Assembly (NCBI GenBank): GCA_017502965.1
Contig: JAFVTZ010000078.1
Coordinates: 1 to 5,215 of the forward strand
DNA length: 5,215 bases
Origin: Clostridia bacterium
GTDB lineage: Bacteria > Bacillota > Clostridia > Oscillospirales > Acutalibacteraceae
Direction of reading: 5' to 3'
Both the position numbers and the translations under genes were made by a program. Shown in pieces: positions 1-5,215 of the stretch. Every line of letters starts with the position of its first letter. The first letter of the stretch is position 1. The notes under the pieces are model-generated. The model saw only the letters and a list, made by a program, of their open reading frames with translations. It made no database searches and had not been told where the DNA came from.

Positions 1-1653
1 AAATTCCAGTCTGTGGTAAACGGAAAGCGATTTTTCCTCAAAGGTATGAACTGGACTCCGCTTGACTTCCTTCTGACTTCGAGTGAAGCGGATTACCGCT
101 GGGCTTTGGAACTTGCAAAGAAACAGAATGTTCAGATGATAAGGGTGTGGGGTGCAGGAAATGCGCCCGAGCATGATATTTTCTATAAACTTTGCGATGA
201 ACTAGGTTTTCTTGTCTGGCAGGACAGTTTTATTTCCAACAACGATAATCCTGCATGGGATAAAGAACTGTTTAAGTTTCAGCAGTGTATGTATCTTTAC
301 CGTATCCGTAACCATCCGTCCCTAGTTATTCACTGTTCGGGAAATGAAAATAATCCTTATTCTGTAGATAACAACAATGTCTGGGTCTGGCAAAGGGAAT
401 GTGAAGATTTAGACCCTGCCCGTTTGCAGATACGCACCACTCCCGATAAGGGTAACTCTCACATATACCGCGGTTTTGAGCCTACTTGGTACAGAAAAAT
501 GTATAAAAATATGCCTTTTGTAGGTGAAGCGGGTACCCACACTTTTCCAAACTCTAAAACACTTAAGATGCTGATTTGCGAAAAAGAGTTCAACACTCCT
601 ATTGACCGCTTTGGAAGCGATAAAATGATAAGTGATTATAAAGAACTCGGCAACCACATCACTGAGTTTGATTCCTGGGGACTTTTCAAAAAAATTCCTG
701 CAATGTCTCACATTATTGATATTAACAATGTAAAAGTTTCGGATTTATGTGAGGCAACGGGCATTTCTTCTTATGAATACTATCAGTTTATGATTCAGGC
801 TATGCGTGAGCAGTATCCTGTAACAGGCGGTATTCTGCCTTGGGTTTTCAAACGCCCGTGGGCTACAGTTGCGGTGCAGATGGTTGACGGAAATTTTGAC
901 CCTGTAGCACCCTATTATGCAGTTAAAAATGCTTATAATGATACCGAAATTCATCTCACCCTCAAAGAACTGTTATACGCTAAAGGAGATTCGGTTGAAC
1001 TTGAAGCAGTAATTATCAATGAGAGTGAAAAGAATGTAAACGGTACGGCTGTGATAACGGTTTATTCGCCCGAGTTTGAAAAGGTGTTCAGTAAATCTTT
1101 TAAGGTTAATATCGGCGCTGATACTTATAAAACAAAGATTACTGCAGGTGATTTCATTATTCCTGAAAACTGGACAGATAAATATTTCTTTTTGCATACT
1201 GCCTTTTACTGCAAAAACGGTGAGAAGATTTCGCAGTCGTTCTATTGGCCGATGGTGTTAAAGGCTATGGAAGACAGTGAGTTTAAAGCTCAGCGCCGTG
1301 CTGATAACGAAACTGTCCTGACTCACGAAAACGGACCTTGGCTTATGCCGCAAATTAAAGATTTGTGCGATAATCAGAATGTTTTTGTATCGGCAGAAAA
1401 TGTGCTGTTTTCAGGTGAGCGAATAACAGGCAGTATCGTTATCGAAAACAATGGCACAAAACCGCTTTTCCCCGTGAAAATTACAGTTCTCAACGAGGCT
1501 TTTGTGCAGTGTCTTGATGACGACAGTTTCTTGCTTGAAGCGGGAGAGAAACGAAAAATCGGTTTTACACTTCGAAACGATAAATCCCTTAAAGAAACTC
1601 TGCTTTTCAGTATAAAAGCATGGAACACAGAAGAACTTATACTCGAAGTATAA
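1..1653 (+). CDS. Glycoside hydrolase family 2, beta-mannosidase-like (5' partial)
   Basis: Retaining exo-glycosidase of family GH2, probably removing terminal beta-linked mannose (or a related sugar) from oligosaccharides. The reading frame is open from base 1, so the start and the usual N-terminal sugar-binding and immunoglobulin-like domains lie outside the window. 550 residues are visible (numbered from base 1). Residues 1 to about 313 are the TIM barrel: VNGKRFFLKGMNW at 6-18, RVWGAG at 48-53, LCDELGFLVWQD at 64-75. The Gly-Asn-Glu motif (114-116) gives E116 as acid/base, and FVGEAG (173-178) gives E176 as nucleophile, matching the FVSEFG motif of beta-mannosidases. TGGILPW at 275-281 and APYYAVKNAY near 303-312 close the barrel. 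Residues about 315-550 look like two beta-sandwich domains. No export signal can be judged. Family is clear; substrate is inferred, and glucosaminidase or another GH2 activity is possible. The 60-residue spacing of the two glutamates is short. The gene ends just before a hairpin terminator and converges on nadE. Confidence 0.88.
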   Translation, partial: KFQSVVNGKRFFLKGMNWTPLDFLLTSSEADYRWALELAKKQNVQMIRVWGAGNAPEHDIFYKLCDELGFLVWQDSFISNNDNPAWDKELFKFQQCMYLYRIRNHPSLVIHCSGNENNPYSVDNNNVWVWQRECEDLDPARLQIRTTPDKGNSHIYRGFEPTWYRKMYKNMPFVGEAGTHTFPNSKTLKMLICEKEFNTPIDRFGSDKMISDYKELGNHITEFDSWGLFKKIPAMSHIIDINNVKVSDLCEATGISSYEYYQFMIQAMREQYPVTGGILPWVFKRPWATVAVQMVDGNFDPVAPYYAVKNAYNDTEIHLTLKELLYAKGDSVELEAVIINESEKNVNGTAVITVYSPEFEKVFSKSFKVNIGADTYKTKITAGDFIIPENWTDKYFFLHTAFYCKNGEKISQSFYWPMVLKAMEDSEFKAQRRADNETVLTHENGPWLMPQIKDLCDNQNVFVSAENVLFSGERITGSIVIENNGTKPLFPVKITVLNEAFVQCLDDDSFLLEAGEKRKIGFTLRNDKSLKETLLFSIKAWNTEELILEV

Positions 1654-1655
1654 TA

Positions 1656-1688
1656 AAAAAATCAGCAGTTTTAAACTGCTGATTTTTT
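1656..1688. terminator. Bidirectional intrinsic terminator between convergent genes
   Basis: The core stem ATCAGCAG (1661-1668) pairs with CTGCTGAT (1676-1683) around a TTTTAAA loop. It is extended by six A's on the left pairing with six T's on the right, so either strand reads as a GC-containing hairpin followed by a U-run. It starts 2 bases after the stop codon of the GH2 gene and lies 1 base beyond the stop codon of nadE on the other strand. The position and symmetry indicate that it ends transcription of both genes. Confidence 0.9.
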
Positions 1689-1689
1689 G

Positions 1690-3537
1690 TTATATCTTAA
1701 TCTTTTCTATTTCGCTAAGCCACAGGCTGTAAGACGCGTCAGACGGCATCTGCCAGTCTCCTCTCGGGGAGAGGGAAACCGAGCCTACACGCGGTCCGTC
1801 AGGCAGGCAGGAGCGTTTGAACTGCTGGGTAAAAAATCTTTTTGTGAAAACAGTCAGCCAATGAAGAATAGTTTTTTCATCAAATTCTTCGAAAGCAAGG
1901 CAGGCGAGCCTGAATATTTTTTGAGGTGATGCGCCGTGGCGTACAGTATGGTAAAGGAAGAAATCGTGCAAATCGTAAGGACCTACAAGGTCTACGGTCT
2001 TCTGGGCGATATCTCCTTTACTGTCAGCAGGCAAAAGTTCGGGTGAAACAGGAGTGTCAAGAATATCAAGTAAAACCCTTTTTAATTCTCCTGTACTGTT
2101 TTCGGCTTCGTATCTTACAATATGCCTGATAAGTGTTTTGGGCAGGTCTGCATTAACACCGTACATTGACATATGGTCTCCGTTATAAGTAGCCCAGCCG
2201 AGAGCAAGTTCAGAAAGGTCACCCGTGCCGATAACAATTCCGTTTTCTTTGTTTGCAATATCCATCAGCACCTGTGTGCGCTCTCTTGCCTGAGAGTTTT
2301 CATAGGTCACATCAAAATCATTCTCGCTTTGACCTATATCCTTAAAATGCTGTTTTACAGAGTCGGTTATATTTATCTCTTTAAAATCAACGCCGAGTTC
2401 ACGGCAGAGTATTTCAGAATTTGAGCGTGTGCGTTTGGTGGTTCCAAAACAAGGCATTGTAATTGCTAAGATATCGGTTGCAGGGCGGTTTAAAATCTTC
2501 ATAGCCCGAACGGAAACAAGTAAAGCCAATGTGCTGTCAAGACCGCCTGAAATGCCGATAACAGCCTTTTTGGAATAGGTGTGCCTGATTCTTCCTGCAA
2601 GCCCGAAAGACTGTATCTGCAATATTTTAGCGGCTTTTTCGGCAAGTTCTGTTTTATCCGACGGAACAAATGGGTAACGCTCAACTTTTCGTGTTATTCC
2701 GGTTTCTTTTACTTCCTGAGAAAAGGCTATAGTGCAGAGCAAATCTGCTACCGAAATACCGTTGTGTCTGCGGTCGGAACAAAGATTTTTAACATCAATT
2801 TCAGTTATAATTAAATCATTGTTTTCAAAGGGTTTGTTTTGGGCTGAAATCTTGCCGTTTTCGGTGATTATGCTGTGTCCTGAGAAAATATCTCCTTGAG
2901 TGGAGTCTCCCGAAAAAGACGAAAAAATATAAGCACAGTTTTTATCTTTTGAAATTGCCTTAACTTTAATTTCTCGCGACTTTTCAGAAGTAACAGTTTC
3001 AGGCGAAACAGAAGGGTCTGCAATGATTACTGCACCGTTTTTATCATTTGCTATAGCGAAGGTAAATTCATCAAGTTTATCGCATTTAAACAATATATCA
3101 GTACCGAAATTATAAAATTCATCTTCCAGTTCTATAGCGTCACATTCGGGCAAATTATTATATTCGAAACCGCGTGTGTTAAAGTTGGGTTTCTTTGGAA
3201 CTATTCCGAGGATTTCTCCGTTGTGAATAACCGCTACACAGTCATAAACCGCATTATTGCATTTTAGCGGTAAACCAACACAAACTACAGGATATTTGTC
3301 TTTTGTATAATCTTTTAGTTCTATCAGGATATTTTCCGTACCGTTAAGAAGAGTGTCTGATAAAAATAAATCTCCTAAAGATGCTCCTGTAATACAAAGT
3401 TCAGGGAATACAAGAAGATTAACAAACCCCTTGTCTGCTTTATCGATGATATTTTTTACGGTATCGCAGTTTTTTGTAATATTTGCTGAGAAGATAAGCG
3501 GTGAAGCCGCACCGACTTTTATAAAACCGTCCCTCAT
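1690..3537 (-). CDS. nadE: Two-domain NAD+ synthetase with apparently dead glutaminase domain
   Basis: Catalyses the last step of NAD+ synthesis: ATP-dependent amidation of deamido-NAD+ in the cytoplasm. Numbering is from the chosen Met at 3537 (615 residues). Residues about 7-260 are a nitrilase-fold glutaminase domain, which in this family supplies ammonia from glutamine using a Glu-Lys-Cys triad. E46 (VFPELCITG) and K115 (GIVPK) are present. The Cys is not: AIAND at 161-165 replaces the family's EICED, and the following Leu-Trp...Pro-Pro-Ser segment is missing. The C-terminal synthetase domain is complete: SGGLDS P-loop at 330-335, TMPCFGTT at 360-367 (Cys where Gly is usual), VTYENSQARERTQ at 410-422, GTGDLSELALGWATYNGDH at 437-455, and KRSCLPDGP...SPRGDW at 574-595. 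The start was chosen because GGAGGA lies 5 bases upstream; an in-frame ATG at 3552 lies beyond that site. I infer ammonia-dependent activity. The family identity is secure. Confidence 0.96.
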   Translation of the reverse strand: MRDGFIKVGAASPLIFSANITKNCDTVKNIIDKADKGFVNLLVFPELCITGASLGDLFLSDTLLNGTENILIELKDYTKDKYPVVCVGLPLKCNNAVYDCVAVIHNGEILGIVPKKPNFNTRGFEYNNLPECDAIELEDEFYNFGTDILFKCDKLDEFTFAIANDKNGAVIIADPSVSPETVTSEKSREIKVKAISKDKNCAYIFSSFSGDSTQGDIFSGHSIITENGKISAQNKPFENNDLIITEIDVKNLCSDRRHNGISVADLLCTIAFSQEVKETGITRKVERYPFVPSDKTELAEKAAKILQIQSFGLAGRIRHTYSKKAVIGISGGLDSTLALLVSVRAMKILNRPATDILAITMPCFGTTKRTRSNSEILCRELGVDFKEINITDSVKQHFKDIGQSENDFDVTYENSQARERTQVLMDIANKENGIVIGTGDLSELALGWATYNGDHMSMYGVNADLPKTLIRHIVRYEAENSTGELKRVLLDILDTPVSPELLPADSKGDIAQKTVDLVGPYDLHDFFLYHTVRHGASPQKIFRLACLAFEEFDEKTILHWLTVFTKRFFTQQFKRSCLPDGPRVGSVSLSPRGDWQMPSDASYSLWLSEIEKIKI

Positions 3538-3542
3538 ATTTT

Positions 3543-3548
3543 TCCTCC
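3543..3548 (-). promoter_or_regulatory. Ribosome binding site that decides the nadE start
   Basis: Read on the minus strand, GGAGGA sits 5 bases before the ATG whose first base is 3537. The alternative upstream ATG (3552-3550) would place this site inside the coding region and has no comparable site of its own. The five extra residues it would add (MRRKN) are just the translation of the Shine-Dalgarno region. Confidence 0.88.
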
Positions 3549-3574
3549 GCATAAAGATATATAATTTCTATTAT

Positions 3575-3603
3575 AGTTTAAATCTTTTTCGCAATTCTGT
3601 CAA
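3575..3603 (-). promoter_or_regulatory. Probable vegetative promoter of nadE
   Basis: On the minus strand a perfect -35 box TTGACA (3603-3598) is followed after 17 bases by TAAACT (3580-3575) as the -10 box. Transcription would start near 3568 and give a leader of about 30 bases. A perfect TATAAT overlaps immediately downstream (3575-3570), but it is 22 bases from the -35 box, so the -10 assignment is the less certain part. Confidence 0.65.
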
Positions 3604-3630
3604 CATTAGAATATAGAAACTATTGGTAAT

Positions 3631-3647
3631 TTTAAGGAAATCTTAAA
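3631..3647. repeat. Inverted repeat upstream of the glycosyltransferase promoter
   Basis: TTTAAG (3631-3636) and CTTAAA (3642-3647) are exact inverted copies separated by GAAAT. The element ends 11 bases before the -35 box of the rightward promoter and lies about 28 bases upstream of the nadE -35 box. It could bind a dimeric regulator, but short AT-rich palindromes arise often by chance in such DNA, so its function is a guess. Confidence 0.4.
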
Positions 3648-3658
3648 GTTTTATCGTA

Positions 3659-3687
3659 TTGAAACTTAAAATATAGTTCTATACTAT
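3659..3687 (+). promoter_or_regulatory. Probable promoter of the glycosyltransferase gene
   Basis: TTGAAA (3659-3664) and TACTAT (3682-3687) are separated by exactly 17 bases, a good fit to the housekeeping sigma factor consensus. The expected start near 3694 leaves a leader of only about 16 bases, just enough for the ribosome binding site. A small inverted repeat, ATAGT (3673-3677) and ACTAT (3683-3687), covers the -10 region and might be an operator, though it is short. Confidence 0.7.
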
Positions 3688-3695
3688 TTTAATGT

Positions 3696-3702
3696 GAGGG
3701 AG
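3696..3702 (+). promoter_or_regulatory. Ribosome binding site of the glycosyltransferase gene
   Basis: The purine-rich GAGGGAG ends 7 bases before the ATG at 3710. It supports that ATG as the start over the internal Met at residue 8. Confidence 0.75.
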
Positions 3703-3709
3703 TGAAAAG

Positions 3710-5134
3710 ATGAAAATTGTAACAGTTATTATGAATATTATAAACCGCCTGTGGAGTTTTATTTCATTTCTTTATAAATACAGAACACTTTATAAGATAT
3801 CTGGTTTGTTTCTTACCCGCAAATTTAAAAGAACTGAAAATTTGCATAAATACGCCGTTTTGGTTGCTGCCCGTAATGAAGAAGCGGTAATAGGCAAACT
3901 TATTGAAAGTATAAAACAGCAGGATTATCCGCAGAATTTAATTGAAATTTTTGTGGTTGCAGATAACTGTACCGATAATACGGCTGAAATTGTGAGAGAA
4001 TACGGAGCGGTATGCTATGAAAGATATGATACTGAACACCGCACAAAAGGCTTTGCTTTGCAGTATCTTGTTGAATGTATAAGGAAAGATTATTCTATAG
4101 AAGCCTTTGAGGGGTATTTTATATTTGATGCGGATAATCTTCTGAAATCAGATTATATCAGCCGTATGAATGAGGCTTTCGATTCGGGTGAAAAAATCAT
4201 AACTTCATACCGCAATACAAAGAATTTTGATAATAACTGGATTTCTGCTTCCTACGCTTTGCATTGGCTGAGAACTATCCGAAATGAACACCGAGCGCGT
4301 TCGGTTTTTCGTCTTGCCACCAGAATACAGGGGACAGGCTTTCTCTTTGCAAACGAACTGATAAAGAATGGTTGGAACTATACAGGACTTACAGAAGACA
4401 GAGCCTTTTGTGCTGATGCTGTGGCAAACGGCTATCAAATTTCTTACAACAATGAAGCGGAATTCTATGACGAGCAACCAACCGATTTAAAAATAGCGTT
4501 AAGACAGCGAATCCGTTGGGCAAAAGGGCATTTGCAGGCAGTTGCCGAGACAGGACCCACTCTTTTTGCTCACATTTTTTATACAGGTACTGCTACAGAC
4601 AAATCTCCCAAAGATGTCAGCAGATTTAAGAGATTATTAAATAATGTAAAGTTTCGGTTTATGAGTTTCGATATGCTGACAGTTGTTATTCCAAGGTCTT
4701 TTTTATCCGCTTTAAAACGCTGGTTAATTTTTCTGCTCAGGGTTATAGTTATAATCGGTACAGGAAAGGTTTTCGGAGCAGAATATGCGCCTGATTTTTT
4801 AGAAAAGATTTTGCAGTTTTTCGGTATAAATATCGGTTTTTTAAACGATTTATCAGCAGTTTTGTGGTTGTTTGTTTTCACAATAGGTTGGGTATTGAGT
4901 TCTTATTTTAACGCAATTATCACCGCTTTATATATATTCATTGTAGAACATAAGCGAATTATGTATATGAGATGGTATAAAAAATTGTGGTATTGTATTA
5001 CATTTCCTCTTTTCGATATTATCGGGAAAATATCAATGTTTATTGCGCTTTTTACAAAAGTTGAATGGAAACCTATACCTCATAATGCAGCAATAGGGAT
5101 AAACGAATTGCCAAAAAATAAAAATAGTAATTGA
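3710..5134 (+). CDS. Membrane-bound processive-type family 2 glycosyltransferase
   Basis: Inverting GT-A glycosyltransferase (GT2) expected to add sugars from a nucleotide-sugar on the cytoplasmic face of the membrane, probably extending or exporting a polysaccharide or glycolipid. The 474 residues begin with a hydrophobic segment (about 3-22). The catalytic domain (about 48-285) shows VLVAARNEE at 50-58, VVADNCTDNT at 82-91, FDADN at 139-143 (the DxD metal and sugar-nucleotide site), TED at 228-230 (catalytic Asp) and QRIRW at 266-270 (the QxxRW motif of cellulose, hyaluronan and poly-GlcNAc synthase-like enzymes). After a charged stretch come hydrophobic segments near 337-350, 382-412 and 428-448, probably several membrane helices. 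The gene has its own promoter, diverges from nadE, and no sugar-pathway neighbour is visible. Product and donor sugar cannot be told from the sequence. The QxxRW motif points to processivity, but transfer of one sugar to a lipid carrier is possible. Confidence 0.9.
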   Translation: MKIVTVIMNIINRLWSFISFLYKYRTLYKISGLFLTRKFKRTENLHKYAVLVAARNEEAVIGKLIESIKQQDYPQNLIEIFVVADNCTDNTAEIVREYGAVCYERYDTEHRTKGFALQYLVECIRKDYSIEAFEGYFIFDADNLLKSDYISRMNEAFDSGEKIITSYRNTKNFDNNWISASYALHWLRTIRNEHRARSVFRLATRIQGTGFLFANELIKNGWNYTGLTEDRAFCADAVANGYQISYNNEAEFYDEQPTDLKIALRQRIRWAKGHLQAVAETGPTLFAHIFYTGTATDKSPKDVSRFKRLLNNVKFRFMSFDMLTVVIPRSFLSALKRWLIFLLRVIVIIGTGKVFGAEYAPDFLEKILQFFGINIGFLNDLSAVLWLFVFTIGWVLSSYFNAIITALYIFIVEHKRIMYMRWYKKLWYCITFPLFDIIGKISMFIALFTKVEWKPIPHNAAIGINELPKNKNSN

Positions 5135-5172
5135 GAAAAACGGAGAAAAACGGAGCAAACTCGAGAAAAACG
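5133..5172. repeat. Tandem array of 10-bp repeats after the glycosyltransferase gene
   Basis: The unit GAGAAAAACG occurs at 5133-5142, 5143-5152 and 5163-5172. The 10-bp gap between the second and third copies (GAGCAAACTC, 5153-5162) keeps the phase and shares most positions, so it reads as a diverged fourth unit. The next decamer also begins with GAG. The first copy starts inside the TGA stop codon of the glycosyltransferase. The period is close to one helical turn. The array may be slippage-derived or a binding array; nothing here decides. Confidence 0.75.
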
Positions 5173-5174
5173 GA

Positions 5175-5192
5175 GATTTAAAACTTTAAATC
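5175..5192. repeat. Perfect inverted repeat downstream of the decamer array
   Basis: GATTTAAA (5175-5182) and TTTAAATC (5185-5192) are exact inverted copies around AC. The arms are almost all A and T and no U-run follows on the plus strand, so it would be a poor intrinsic terminator. It could be an operator for a gene to the right of the window. The remaining bases to 5215 show no convincing gene start. Confidence 0.5.
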
Positions 5193-5215
5193 AAAATTTG
5201 CAAAAAAATGTGTTG

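Noticed and set aside
13..15. GTG as the start codon of the glycoside hydrolase
   Set aside because: The frame is open to base 1, no ribosome binding site precedes it, and the residues before it continue the conserved (K)FQSVVNGKRFFLKG-type strand of GH2. The gene is simply cut by the window edge.
2935..3084. C152 or C201 of NadE as a replacement glutaminase nucleophile
   Set aside because: C152 lies in the strand before the motif (LFKCDKL), and C201 (NCAYIF) aligns with the ordinary ARC-x-x-YVY position of the family, which coexists with the catalytic Cys elsewhere. Neither sits at the nucleophile turn.
3570..3575. Perfect TATAAT as the nadE -10 box
   Set aside because: It is 22 bases from the TTGACA box, too far for a normal promoter, and no good -35 box lies 16-18 bases upstream of it. 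TAAACT at the 17-base spacing was preferred, though use of TATAAT is not excluded.
3353..3616. Plus-strand open frame of 87 codons overlapping the nadE 5' end
   Set aside because: It lies mostly antisense to well-conserved nadE codons, has no ribosome binding site at its ATG and no recognisable product; it is a shadow. The same holds for the other short frames opposite or out of phase with the three genes.
1690..5134. nadE and the glycosyltransferase as parts of one new system
   Set aside because: They diverge from separate promoters and have no functional link visible here; adjacency alone does not support a shared pathway.
5208..5215. ATG near the right edge as the start of a next gene
   Set aside because: Only two to three codons are visible and the upstream bases are a plain A-run after TTTGC with no ribosome binding site.

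Overview
The window looks like chromosomal DNA from a low-GC Gram-positive anaerobe, most likely a gut-type member of the Clostridia. The support is AT-rich coding and intergenic DNA, purine-rich Shine-Dalgarno sites, vegetative-type promoters (a perfect TTGACA box among them) and a NAD synthetase whose C-terminal half is of the clostridial two-domain type. The assignment rests on sequence style and protein resemblance read by eye; no search was run.

Layout: (1) 1-1653, plus strand: the 3' part of a glycoside hydrolase family 2 gene of beta-mannosidase type, cut by the left window edge. (2) 1656-1688: a strong A/T-flanked hairpin shared as a terminator by two convergent genes. (3) 1690-3537, minus strand: nadE, a two-domain NAD+ synthetase. 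(4) 3538-3709: a divergent promoter region serving nadE leftwards and the next gene rightwards. (5) 3710-5134, plus strand: a membrane-bound, processive-type family 2 glycosyltransferase. (6) 5133-5215: a short tail holding an array of 10-bp repeats that begins inside the glycosyltransferase stop codon, followed by a perfect 8-bp-arm inverted repeat. No stretch over 300 bases lacks a gene.

The three genes do not form an evident pathway: one degrades oligosaccharide, one makes NAD, one builds a polysaccharide or glycolipid. Each appears to be its own transcription unit or the end of one. No mobile element, CRISPR array, RNA gene or defence system was seen.

The most interesting point is in nadE. 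The synthetase half is textbook, but the N-terminal glutaminase (nitrilase-fold) half has lost its catalytic cysteine: Ala-Ile-Ala-Asn-Asp stands where the family has Glu-Ile-Cys-Glu-Asp, and the roughly 14-residue Leu-Trp...Pro-Pro-Ser segment that follows is missing. The loop after the catalytic lysine is degenerate too. The domain still aligns before and after these lesions, so this may be an ammonia-dependent enzyme carrying a dead glutaminase domain.
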